DNA of 64,000 nt, taken from positions 13,512,501 through 13,576,500 of the forward strand of contig NC_051094.1 in NCBI RefSeq assembly GCF_901709675.1. Direction: 5' to 3'. The position numbers were made by a program, and so were the translations under genes. Positions 12,791-34,283 of this stretch are shown one piece after another. The notes under the pieces were generated by a model, which did no database searches, was not told the DNA's origin, and saw only the letters and a list, made by a program, of their open reading frames with translations. Every line of letters starts with the position of its first letter. Position 1 is the first letter of the stretch. Source of the stretch: Syngnathus acus (lineage: Eukaryota; Chordata; Actinopteri; Syngnathiformes; Syngnathidae).

Positions 12791-14542
12791 ATTCAGATGG
12801 GAATTTTTATTAAATTTCAAATGCAGGAAAGAAGGAAACAAATTAATGGCTTTCAGAATGTCATCAAGCTTTGAATTGGAAAGTAAAAATGGCTGTTTTG
12901 TGTCTAGTTTTACCATTTTTTTTGCGTCTTTTTGTGCTTGTACTGCTGCTGCAGCGACGTAGGAAGTACATTCTCGACACTGATTGGCTGCTTCAAGCTC
13001 ACATTTTCAAATCACAGCGAAATGGGCAAAGAAGCAAAAGTTTTGCTTCAAACACTTCATCTGCGCTGCCTCCCACACAAACTGCATTGACTATATATGG
13101 AAACACATCGCCACAAACATTCAACTCGTGTTTGGTCCGACCGCAGCGTAATACTGTAGATGAAATGTATTTGATGGTTGAAAATTCAATCACAGTATAA
13201 CCCTAAAAAGAGCATAAAAAGAGTGAGACATTGACCTCAGCGTGGTCGGTAGCTGCCAGCATGTACTAAGGATTCTTTTAGGAACAGTCGCAAAAAGCAG
13301 TCCTAAGCTGCCAACGCTAACAAAGACTCACATGACACCAGCCAAGTACCTGCATACTCCAACTCACTAGGTCACAGAAGGAGAGCGTCTTGTAACTTTC
13401 AATGACTCAATGCGGTCAGCCCCAGCTTTTCCAGACCACACTGTCAGCCTATAAGCTCTTTTGACACGGGCACGAATACCTTACTTGCACTTGGCCAGAG
13501 TGTTTGGGTTCAAAGCCCTGCTCATGGCGAGGAAGAACTGCTGTGTGCTGTGTTTGGCAGCGCGCGTCCTGCCGAGACAGGAGTGGAGATTTTCTGCCTG
13601 GCTGAGATGGAATGACTACCGCATGACATGAAGCTCAATGGACAGCAGAAAGATGTCAGTCACACACACACTGCAGCTCATCACCCATCGCCTGCATACT
13701 CTACCTCCTTTGGTGTCTGTTTGTCTTTGTTACACACAATTTGACTTTCTGTGTGATTGTTAATACATCCATTATTTCCACCTGAAAAGTGTTTATTAGT
13801 TGTGCTCAACAGGTGATTAAATATGAGTAGTAACAACATGAGTGACTGATTGCAGCACAATTAAGATGAGAAGGTTTTAAATCATCGCGTATATTTTATT
13901 TTTAGTTTTCATTGTGTGCTGAGATTGATTCAATTTGATCACAATATAAATGAACAGCTACTTAACTTATCGCCCCATCTTTAACTAATAGCATTATTGC
14001 TATAATGTTACTTGTTACAAATACTTTTTATAATGCCTATATGTCAACCTAAACTAAAATCCTCAAGGGGGTTCCAATTAATTTGTATTGTTTGCACGTA
14101 TTTTAGACACATCAAGAAGTAACAAAATGAAAATTCAAATTTTTTCCCCTTGGCTCATATGTGAATATTAACTTAGATTGTTTTCTGTTTAATACTTCCA
14201 TGTCATGAGTAAGAGAAAAAGCAACAAAACAATAAGTGAGGCGTAATGTCCGTTTTCTCTTACAAATAGAACATGGAGCTCAACGAATGCACTTGTTTGT
14301 CACCGATTTCGACCTTTGGATTTTGACAATTGCTCAGAATTCTTCAGTGGTACCCCCCTTATCCCCAGACCCAACCCCCACATATGCATAGCATATATAC
14401 ACTTCGTGAGTGGATGAATGAAGATCAAGACCCTATGTAACAGATCATCTCTATTTTAGGTGCTGACAACAGAAATAAAAAGTATGTTCTTCTGTATAGC
14501 TATAAATAATTGGTGTTCCTGTGCTTTTGAATGAATGAATGC

Positions 14543-14543
14543 A

Positions 14544-14582
<39 letters not shown>

Positions 14583-14584
14583 AT
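14543..14584. repeat. (AAAT)n microsatellite
   Basis: About ten AAAT units preceded by three GAAT units. Confidence 0.95.
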
Positions 14585-17500
14585 GCTGCACTGCTGACCT
14601 AGTACATGACACCCAAACATGAGACATAACATCACATTTCATTTTCACCCATTGCTGTGAGGTACTATAACTCTGTAATCCTTTATTGCCATCTACTGGT
14701 TGAGAGACAAAAACTACTTTGCCGGTATTTCCCTGCCTCTGGCCTTATTGTGCTGTTTCCGGTGTGGCAAACGTTTTGCTGTAATCAGTGTTTCATTAAC
14801 TATGCTGCTTTAGCAAGAATATTTATATGCATTATGTAATGATCATCAATCAAGCATTCAAGTCTGGGAAGCGTTTGAGGAATCAAGTTTCATTGTTTAA
14901 GTTGTTTCATGACAACAATAGAATAGGAAAACAAAAATGAATGTTTAAAAAGCGACACTGCTAAAATTTGAGGCCACCATTGTACTTTTATTTATTTTTC
15001 CAAATTAATTTTATTGGTGCCTATTTGTGGTATTTATTAATACACATTTCTGCAATTTTATTCAGGTCCCTGGACAATATATTGAGCATAATCCTGCTAA
15101 CAACACTGAAGACATTTTAAATCATTTAACAGTTTCCTCCTGAGGACATTTTCCATCACATGTATCTTTTCGATCCCTTTTATTGTTAAACACCTGCCCA
15201 TTGGTTGTTTAGTTACAGCAAAGATCATAAGCTGATTCAATTTTATCTGATCACGTTACCCTACCTCTTTTGTATCTGCGGTTAAAAGCTCTTGAGCGCC
15301 TTACTTATGGCTTAATTACAGCTATCGAATAATGGCTGCAGCTGGCACATGTGTAACAGTGCAATAACTCATAAACATAGCATTATCGCAGAAGCAAAAA
15401 GCACAGTGGGCTAGGCAAAGAGTATCCGTTTCAAAAGTACTGGCCACATGCAGTGCCAAAATGTAAGAAAACACGGATTGACTGGCCGCTTGGGAATAAT
15501 CACGCACTTAAAAGCAACAGGTTGATACACTGTATCCGCTGTCACAACAATTCACCTGCCGCCATCATTCAGCGCCACCATTCACAGCCACGCCATCTTT
15601 TTTTCTGCCTGAGCAAATGGGCATGTCAGCACTTACTGTGCGGTATTGATCGAACCTCAGGTGCAAAGTGGAGACACCCGCTGAACACCTTACCTAACAC
15701 TTTTTTTAAAGGCAATATTTCTAAACCAGACACTGTTGCTTCAACAGCATGGCGATCTTTGCCTCTTTAGAGCTCAGAGTGAGTAAACATGAGGCTGAAA
15801 GCCACCGCGAACTCCTTTAGAAAATACAACAAAACGAGCTTTAACTGTAGTTACATGCTTTTCAATGCCATGCAAACATAGAGCTGATGTGATCCTGGCT
15901 AACCCCACTGGCCACTGTGGTCACACAAGTGTGCACTGCTGACAGCTCCTGTTAGGACTCCATTGTTTGGACATGGCCATGGAAGACAAGAGAGGAGCGA
16001 GTTCAAGCACAAAGAGGACACAGGTACACGCTTTCCTCTGTCTCATCCCAGCTGCTCCTTCGTTTGGACGCTTCGCTGTCAATCAACCTCAATGAATGGA
16101 GAACCCCGACTTGTCCACAGCTCCAAGTATTGGAGTAGTCCAGCGGCAAGAGCTCAGTACACCCCTGAGCCACTAAAGACAGGTGCAGGCCAAGATATGA
16201 GCGTCTCATAATGGTGCTGACAGACAAGTTGCTCTTAGAGTCTCTGGATGGAGGTCCAGCCGTGCACTTTAATGCTCATGGTCATTTGTCACAGCCTAAC
16301 TGCTGGAGCAAAGGTGCTGTTGTGCCTTGTCAGTTTGCACATGTTCAAAGCAAATGAAATAAAATACGAGCACGGAAAGGATGTATCTGTTTTCATGCAT
16401 GGATTCTACAAACTCCAAGTCAGCTCTCTTGGAAACAACCAAGTTCATAACATGTTCAGCAATAAACAACAATCAACAATATCCTCAAATTTCGACTTAG
16501 ATGATCTCAACAAGAGACACAGTTTCAGCAAAAACGTAAACGGTTGTTCTGTCAGATTAAAATGGTCAAAGTGACAATAGTGTGAATGTGCTAAAATTGA
16601 TTATTGTTTATTGTATAAGAAAACTTGGCAAAACTTCAAGTCTATTTTTGTGCTATTCTTTTACACCACCTCAATTCTATTAAGTCTCCAGTCAGATTGC
16701 ACTGACATCATCCCAATATTAATTGCAACTCATGGTGGATTTATTTGAGGGATTATAATGGCTGTAATACAACAAAATAAAGTAAACAATAAAAAAGAAG
16801 AAACATCTTCATGACATCTAGGATGACTAAAACAAATTCTGATATTTAGTGGTATTTTAGTTTGACCTATTGAATTCACGTGCAATTCCTGACCTTTATT
16901 TTCTTGTTGGGCCCTTTTTTAAGTTGTCTGCAGCTTTTAGAAGATTCAAATACATGACAACGAAGCTAACACATTTATTATACAAATACCAATGAGTAAG
17001 AGTTTACAAACAAACATGGACTACGGAAGCATGGCGCTGCCAGTGTGAAGTAAAAAATGTTGGACTGGCAATTACGTTAGAAACTCGCAAATAAGTTCGA
17101 ACGAACTTGGAGATAAATGCTACAAACAGCATTTCCCATTTTCCCAAGTATTGTTTAAATACATATTTAAATACGTTTGAACTTACTCATGAACATGTGC
17201 AAAAGTATGTGCTAGTCAAAAATAGTTTATTCCACATTGGCAGCTCCATGGTCTATGTTAGTTTGGACAGACCAAGGAAACTGCAGTAAATACATATGGT
17301 TGTATACCTAAAAACTAAGTTAAAATTCTTTGTAAAACATTAATTTCTAAAAAAGAAAAGTTTAATATTGTGTTCATGGAGCCATATTAGGCCTTACTAT
17401 ATTTAAAAAAGACAGAGGTCATTCAGGTCACCTAGACAAAGGCCTTTATAAAGGGAGTGGAAGCCCTGTGTGCCAGGGATGACAGATGCAGAGACGCGAT

Positions 17501-18074
17501 TGGCCTGTTCCCGTACGGATGGGATTTGCTGTCAACAAGTCCCAATTAGTCCAATCAGAGTGGAAGGAAACAGCAGAGAAAGGATACTTTGTCAGTACTG
17601 CTGTTTGTGAAGCTGGAGGCAAAAGCAAAACACAATCGGTGGCTCATTCTTCCTGTATCACATTCTATGGAGGCGAATTAACCCAGTCTTGTTGTGGCAT
17701 GGCTTTGTTGACACACGCTGCAGCAAGGGCCTCATTGTTTCAGCTTTAAATGTTGCTGCTGATGTAAATACTGCCGTCTGCTTTGCTTTTGTGATTCTGA
17801 ATGGTAGCCAATGAACGGGACTTCTTCCTGACACAAATGTGTCATCGAGAGCCTTTCAAATTGTGAACAAACACTGCCATGATCTAAGCAAGCTGCAGTT
17901 CACATGAAAGTCCACGTGAGAAAATTCAAGTGAGGGCACTTCTGAGGAAGTATGCAGTCCAGAGAACGGATATAAAGCCTTTTTTGGACAATAAGCATGG
18001 CATAAAATTCTGAGAAATAGTTTGAGGGACTGCAGGAAACGAACGATTGAAGTTGCGATCACGAGAAAACTGGG

Positions 18075-18275
18075 AATGGCTGGTGACCAGCGCAGTGTTC
18101 CCACCTCTCACCGAAAGTCAGCTGGGATAAGGTCCAGTATACCTGTGAGTTGCAAACTAAAAGAGGATACGCGATACAGAGAATGGATGGATGGATGGAT
18201 GGATGGATGGATGGATGGATGGATGGATGGATGGATGGATGGATGGATGGATGGATGGATGGATGGATGGATGAC
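18075..18275 (-). repeat. Reverse copy of the dispersed repeat with GGAT array
   Basis: The part at 18085-18180 reads GACCAGCGCAGTGTTCCCAC, GTCAGCTGGGATAAGGTCCAG and GATACGCGATACAGAGAATGG. It is the reverse complement of the dispersed repeat also found at 22075. It runs straight into about 22 copies of GGAT (18183-18273), a common arrangement because the repeat's own CATC end seeds the microsatellite. Confidence 0.75.
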
Positions 18276-18799
18276 TTAAAAAACATGAAGAAATGGTAAC
18301 TTTAAAATGATGCATAAACTGTAGAAGATAATAGAATGGACACCATATTATAGTTTTTGTGGTGACTAAAAACAGGAAATATCTTATCACATCTCTACTC
18401 ATTAAAGTAAGAAAAAAAACAAAAAACTATTGGGTGACCTTGACCGGCCAACTTATCAGCAGGGACTTAATGAGTGACGAGACATTGATCCTTGACCCAA
18501 GGAAGTCACGTTGCTGGAAAGGAACTGAAGGTCCGATTCATGCTGAGAATATCAACGTAGTCAGGATAGCTTGGATGGCAGAGGTGAAGATGGACAGGTA
18601 ATTGGAAAGGTGGAGCAGAGATATCTTTTGTCTCGGGCCCCCTTCTTTAGATGTATGATGTGTCTTAGTACATTGAAAAAAAATCCATTCTTTGAAAAAG
18701 TTTGAAGTTAACACAAATTCCACTGAAAAGCAGATAAACGAGTATATTTCTGTATTTGTAGGCTATGCTGGATGATTCCTGTTGCAACTGCAAAATGGA

Positions 18800-18838
18800 T
18801 CCATCCATCCATCCATCCATCCATCCATCCATCCATCA
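18800..18838. repeat. (CATC)n microsatellite
   Basis: Nine CATC units, about 525 bp after the GGAT array at 18183 and on the complementary strand sense. Confidence 0.95.
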
Positions 18839-19124
18839 CCTTATTACCTATCATTATTATGATTAGATTCCTTCATCCAAAAAATTTACACATTGACACC
18901 AAATACGTTGATATGCTTCAAGAGAAGATTTGAATTGAATTGAATTCATACCAGACGATCTCAGATTTGTAATAGCCTGTGTATGTTTATGATTTAAAGG
19001 TGTTTCCAGGAGTGCCTCTTTGCATATACTGCCAATTAATGAAATTGCTTTGCATTGCTGCTGTACCTGCAAACGCACCACTGCACAATTGTTCAATTTT
19101 ACAATGGCCCTTGTTGTACCTTGC

Positions 19125-19404
19125 TTCTTTCGGAGAGCCATTATGACTGTCAACCCAAATAAATGTATGAGAACCTCGTATTATATACAGTGAAAGCTAC
19201 AGAACAAACTGACAAATAACTCGTTTTCAAATCAGATGAGTAAAAACTGGTCAAATATTTTAAAAAAAGAGATTATAAAAAGTGAAGACAATTTGCAATT
19301 CTAGTAATGACACACGAATTTGATGCACAATTTGTCTTCGCGGGCCACATAAAATGATGTGGTGGACCGTATCTGGCCCCCGGGCCTTGAGTTTGACAAC
19401 CATG
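19125..19404 (-). mobile_element. Reverse-oriented copy of the 1.3-kb hAT MITE
   Basis: The sequence is a clear reverse complement of the element at 1339-1649: CTTCTTTCGGAGAGCCATTATGACTG at its left, TGTCTTCGCGGGCCACATAAAATGATGTGG in the middle, and GAGTTTGACAACCATG at its right end (19404). The left terminal part is missing or scrambled. It ends only about 230 bp upstream of the piwil1 TATA box. Confidence 0.8.
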
Positions 19405-19634
19405 TGTTAAACGGATTACTGCGCTGAAAACAAATAGTTCCGCAAACAATTCGGAAATAACATTTTGCCGGACTTCGTATCGTATCGTATTTGATTACAT
19501 TCTAAATAAAGGCATATTTTATTTGCAAACCAATTTTGTTTAAGTACGGTTAACGCGGCGACCTACTGTATGTTGCACGCGGAAGGATTTTGCCAGGCTC
19601 ACTTCGCAAATGCGCCACCTCAATTATCGCAAAC

Positions 19635-19642
19635 TATAAATA
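19635..19642 (+). promoter_or_regulatory. piwil1: TATA box of piwil1 (TATAAATA)
   Basis: A TATAAATA box sits about 30 bp before the likely transcription start (around 19665-19670) and about 520 bp before the start codon. It is the best core promoter I see upstream of the gene. A CGGTTA hexamer at 19547-19552, read on the minus strand as TAACCG, fits the YAACNG core bound by MYB proteins. A-MYB drives Piwil1 in mouse testis, so a similar role here is possible but is inference. Confidence 0.6.
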
Positions 19643-19664
19643 GACGACCACAGAATCTTTTGTT

Positions 19665-19689
19665 CATCGACAGACTTCGTTGTTTGCGC
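19665..19689 (+). other. piwil1: Predicted non-coding exon 1 of piwil1
   Basis: A strong donor (GTAAGT) begins at 19690, about 50 bp downstream of the TATA box. The matching acceptor is likely the AG at 20127-20128 or 20132-20133, 23-28 bp before the start codon. A short untranslated first exon fits the 21-exon layout of vertebrate PIWIL1. The transcription start is estimated from TATA spacing only. Confidence 0.5.
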
Positions 19690-20155
19690 GTAAGTATGCA
19701 AAACAACATGTATAGAATGTATCGGAACTTTGAACGTAAATGCTTTATTTCTGTTATTTGTTTGTTATGGTGAGGTATCGAAATAGAATTATTGGACTAA
19801 TCGCCTTTTTGATTCATCATTTAACGTACATGAATATTGAAATGTATTGTGGCCCGATGATGCCATCAAATGCGCATTAGATAGATATTGGGTTTTATAG
19901 CTTTACTTGCGCTTGTCGTGGTATTTATTTAAATTAGCTAAGGTTAGCACAGTAAGCACGTTGTCGGGATCGTCACAATGAGCAGGTGCGAACTGGGGCC
20001 TACTAAACAGCAAATGGCTCTAAACCACGATTGATAGTTAACTATTTTCATTGATGCTCGTGTTCGAACGCTTGGCGAAGTGTGCCCGGTGGACTCTTGT
20101 GTAGAATGTTAATTTTTAAAATCTTTAGTTTAGGAAACTTTGAGATTGAGGGGAA

Positions 20156-30030
<9,875 letters not shown>

Positions 30031-30097
30031 GGAGGAAGCAGCCCTGTTTGGCTGTTTGTTTTCTTATGTTATCTGTTTTGTTGTTCTCTTTGTTTGA

Positions 30098-30103
30098 AAT
30101 AAA
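30098..30103 (+). terminator. piwil1: Polyadenylation signal of piwil1 (AATAAA)
   Basis: A canonical AATAAA lies 68 nt after the stop codon in a T-rich 3' untranslated region. Cleavage would be expected near 30115-30125, giving a very short 3' UTR of about 90 nt. Confidence 0.75.
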
Positions 30104-30576
30104 GATCTAGCAATCAATCAATTGCATGCTATTTGTAACCTCGAGGCCTTTGGTCCGTTCTAAATAGAGAATTTGTACTTTGAAAGAATACGTTCAGTGT
30201 GATAGAGCAAGACAGGAGTGGACTTTATACCTTTTTTTTTGGCTCGGTTTATGATGCTTTACTCTTAACTCACCCAAGCATACCTTCTTAAACCTAGAGG
30301 TGGATGACCTCTTATTTGTTGAGATGAAAAATGCTTGTTCAGGTGTTGGTTAATTTTACGTATCATAAATGTGGATTTGCCTTGAGGTTTTGCAATGTGC
30401 CTGGATAAGGTGTCAAACACGAACATATTCAAGATGGCAGACATCATAGCATCTGTAAAAGTCAAGGTTCTTCAAAAAGAAAAATACCTTATCCATTGGT
30501 TGACCACAATCAATTTGTGGGAAAAACAGGTCATCTCTTAGTCAATCAGACATGCAAATTGTTAAAAAATATCAAA

Positions 30577-31857
30577 TTTATTTAGAAAGGATTGCACATG
30601 CACCCACAGTAATCCAGCAATATAGGCTGATTATTCTTATAATAAAGCTAGCTCACATTGCAAACTAAAAGATCTTCACACCATGAGAAACACTTGCACT
30701 GCATAATTATAAAGTGAATGTACAAAAAGGCCGTTTGAAAATCAAGTATAAACATTTATAAACAATTTACAAAAGAGCAACAGTCACACAAAAATGCTTG
30801 GAAGCAATGTGGGCTAAAGGAACTATTGGTCGAAGATAACCATAGACGGACATTTCTGAACACCAAGTGTATCCATTTTACAGATTGCGTTGCATACGTT
30901 TGAGCTTTCTTTTGGCAGTTGAGAGTTTTTGTCAGTGTGAATGTGTCCCTCCCTTTTGATTCATGCGGCTAAAATGGGATTAACGCTATGATGGTCATTG
31001 TACTGTTGGGGGCAGCTAGAAAACAGTACCTTTCAACTGATCATACATTCACGACAAACGGAACAAAGAGTGTGGCTACGTATACTATCTACATTTACAG
31101 TACCTTGATCCTGCGTCATCTGAGAATCAGGATCCAACATTTCAAATGAAGCAGGTTTGGGTCCAGGATGGAGGGGTTCTAAAGAGGTAGCCTTTTGTCA
31201 CTTTAACTGCCACTCTCAATCCAATCTCCAAAGGGTCATCAAATAACCAAAGTGCTCATTTTTACCGATGTTACTTTTTGGGGCGAGGGGGTGCATTTTA
31301 AAGTCCGAGGCAAAGAACTCCAGGAGTTATAAATATCAGATCTGATTGTATGGGAAAAGGACATTTCTTGAGTGCCACGTGATTTTGTAGACAACACATA
31401 AGACATTTGCAGAAACTTGGTCACATTTGATCATGTTTAAAAAAATAAAAAATAAACCGATAAGGCAAGTACTGTATATGGAGCTTTGACCTACGAGACT
31501 GAAGTGACTGCTGCTTTGCTTATTTTAATGGGGAAATCCCAAGTGGTCACTGTAGTACTCCTGACAGCATACTGACTGCACCATGTAAAATACTCCCACT
31601 TTCCACAAGTAACTTGTCAGGTTTTGCCAAAGTAAAAGTATCAAGGAATAAATGCCACCTGTTCCTTGTGTGTCAAAAGAAGATCAAGTTGTCAGTTAAC
31701 AGCGCCAAGCAGCAGGTTCTTCCCTTCGGAGTGTAGTCCTTTTGTCCTTATGGCGGCATGCGTGTCCAGCGGGGCCCTGATGGGAGTGCAGGATGCGTGG
31801 ATGCACTGTGGGAGCGCTTGCTCTTCTGGGCCGACCCCATTTGTCCCATGGAACCTA
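30577..31857 (-). other. Candidate 3' end of a convergent minus-strand gene
   Basis: The minus strand has an AATAAA signal at 30577-30582. It also has a pyrimidine-rich acceptor ending CCCATTAG just beyond 31857, followed by a GC-rich segment open in all three frames. In one frame it reads SMGQMGSAQKSKRSHSASTH and ends in TAA near 31750. The 1.2 kb in between is free of recognisable repeats, as a 3' UTR might be. In other vertebrates RIMBP2 lies tail-to-tail with PIWIL1, which fits the orientation, but the residues do not match the RIMBP2 C-terminus I remember. Treat as a hypothesis. Confidence 0.22.
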
Positions 31858-32179
31858 ATGGGAGACCCGTAGGGGACAGTTGAGGGTGTTAAAAAGTCAT
31901 CTGTCGGTCACACCATCAGTGAGCTCAAGTCTAGCTCTAGAAGAAAACCAGAAGCACTCTGAGGCCCCGCTGAGTACAAACACAGCTTGTCTTCTTTCTG
32001 TATGAAGCTGCCCGCAGTCAAGAACAACACAGCGGAAGTATCAATTTACTTCCGCACTTTAACAAGACGACATTTCCCAAATAACGGCAGCTCCTTACAC
32101 AAATTCATTTGCCTTTGGAGACAGGAGGGAGTGTAAATAAGAATCAGCAGCACTACCACATCTGAGACCATAGTACTCA

Positions 32180-32320
32180 GTCGGGTGAGGTTGAGTGCCC
32201 TTTATTGCTCGGGGATGAGATCCTGCCCCATGTGGGAGAGTTCAAGTATTTGGGACTTTGTTTATGAATGACGGATGAAAGGAACATGAGTTCAACATGA
32301 AGATCAACGCAAGGTTTGCA
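32180..32320 (+). pseudogene. LINE reverse-transcriptase C-terminal fragment
   Basis: The + frame gives DEILPHVGEFKYLGLCL, then a stop, then MTDERNMSS. This matches the EFKYLGVLFTSDGRxExEI block that follows the catalytic core of RTE-like fish LINE reverse transcriptases. It is a short, dead fragment. Confidence 0.6.
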
Positions 32321-32485
32321 GTCACTCTCTAAATTGATGGATGGCTGGCAGATGGTTAGATGAATGCATGTAGTATTGTGTTTTATTTGGTTTGTACTTT
32401 TTAAATGAACTATTGCATATTTTACTTCAATTGTCATAGAAAGGGTAATATAATTTTGTTATTGTTTTAACTTGAAACACATTAA

Positions 32486-32650
32486 TCCATCCATCCATCC
32501 ATCCATCCATCCATCCATCCATCTTTTTATCACAGTTGTCATTATTGTGAGCTGGAAGCAATCCTAGCATTTATTGGTTGTGAGGCACACTACACCAGCC
32601 AATTGCAAGTACATACAAACAACCATTCACTCTTTCACTCACAGCTATGG
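32486..32650 (+). repeat. Decayed copy of the dispersed repeat with CATC array
   Basis: A nine-unit CATC array (32486-32523) leads into diverged repeat sequence: GTGAGCTGGAAGCAATCCTAG, CAGCCAATTGCAAGTACATA and CAACCATTCACTC. It is clearly recognisable only beside the better copy at 22075. Confidence 0.6.
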
Positions 32651-33803
32651 ACAATTAAGACTTTACTTCCCCAAATACTTCCGTTTTATAAATGTTGTAG
32701 GAAGCTGGATTACTTTGAGAAAACTTTTTAAAACTTTGAGACAAATAACTACAGTGTCAATTCCAACACAACTTTTGATACAGCTTCTGCTTTAGGTCAC
32801 ATTCACAGGTTTAACAAACATGGCAGAGTGAAAAATAAACAGTAGACAGTGTTGTGTTGCGTTATGTTGCGCCACTGTTGGCATTCAAGTATCTTAATGT
32901 AAGTGGATCGTGTGCTTGGGGATAATAGTCACATCTAAAGGAGCTCTGTTTTTACTTTAGTTTGTCTCAAAGTGACACTGTGGAATCTCTTTAAGATCAA
33001 AGCTTGCTGCAACCATAGAAGGAAAACTGTCATCTCAATCACCGTTGTCGGACTACCCTGCCGAGAAAAGCAGCTGAGCATTATACCGTTCGCAAACATA
33101 CCTATGACCTAAGAGGCCGTCGACGGTAAGGCAAGATGACGTGACCCAATGCGGCCCCTCTTCTGCATAAACTATTGATTGGTTGTGGATTATAATTGCC
33201 CACCCTAAATTAAGTATCAGTATCCAGGAATCAGATTGAGGATGTACTAAAAGACAAGTACTTAATATTAGCATTTTATAATCTTACAAAAAGTAAAAGT
33301 TTATCTCCCTTTAAAATGTATAATGGATCTTTTGTTATGATCCAAACACGCAGTCCAACATAGGCAGACAAAAATATTTAAAGGCCCGTTGAGAATTCTC
33401 TAGGAGGTGGTGTTCTGGGAAGACAGGAGACTAAATAGTATATCATGTATATGGGGTGTGAGATGGACCTGTTTACTTTGCTAGTTCAACACATTTTTTA
33501 GAAACCAGTGGCTAACAAATGAGCGCCTGAACATGTGTGCCTTCACATTTTAAAATGACTTTAAACTAGGAATTGATTTACTTCACTGCAGATGGAGGAG
33601 GCATCGCTTAGGCTGGAGGTCTTCATTGAGACAAATGCATTTCTGCAATGATATCAAGCTATTTACTGCTATAATTTATTTTAAATGGAACCGGAATACA
33701 TAAGCACTAAAAGCCTTAGTCCATTCAAAACAATGTTGCAGCATTGAAAATAACGTTCACACAATGACTGTGGTATGAATTTATGTGTATTCTCGCCTGT
33801 CTC

Positions 33804-33861
33804 TGGATGGATGGATGGATGGATGGATAGATGGATGGATGGATGGATGGATGGATGGATA
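33804..33861. repeat. (GGAT)n microsatellite
   Basis: About 14 GGAT units with one GATA interruption. Confidence 0.95.
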
Positions 33862-34201
33862 ATAAATAAAGGGTTAGGTTCAGCAGCAGGTGGATTTTTT
33901 TTCTGAACCACCAAAATTATAAATGACAGCTCATGATATAATCTTATATGTAAGATTATAATATTATATATTTTACTATAAAAATGTGAAAAATCTCAAA
34001 TATCCAATATACCCAATCTTTTAGGACACACACAGCACTCTCTGATAAAAAATTGTTGTTGACCAGTGTAATTTAGAGGACAAAGTTTTTTGGCCAGAAG
34101 AACATAAAGCTACCAGGTTTTGCATTAGTGACAGACATAAAGAGAATGTCTTCAAGTTGACACAGGACAACCTCAAACTCGACACTCCACTTTTGTGGAA
34201 A

Positions 34202-34283
34202 CGTGTGTGTGCGTGTGTGTGTGTGCGTGCGCGCGTGCGCGCGTGTGTGTGTGTGTGTCTGTGTGTGTGTGTGTGTGTTTGTG
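34202..34283. repeat. (GT)n/(GC)n alternating purine-pyrimidine tract
   Basis: A mixed GT and CG dinucleotide run, including GCGTGCGCGCGTGCGCGCG, about 80 bp long. Such alternating tracts are the classic Z-DNA-prone type. Confidence 0.95.

Larger units (their letters stand above)
8521..18070. other. Long intergenic stretch, no gene recognised
   Basis: Only repeat relics are identifiable here: the 11445 fragment, the 12650 Tc1 piece and the 14543 array. Slightly GC-richer segments at about 9520-9740, 13380-13640, 15900-16220 and 17440-17750 have open frames on both strands but no recognisable protein. They could be conserved non-coding elements or unknown exons. Confidence 0.4.

Noticed and set aside
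18022-18402. MDGW and IHPS repeat proteins
   Set aside because: Both strands of the GGAT array at 18183-18273.
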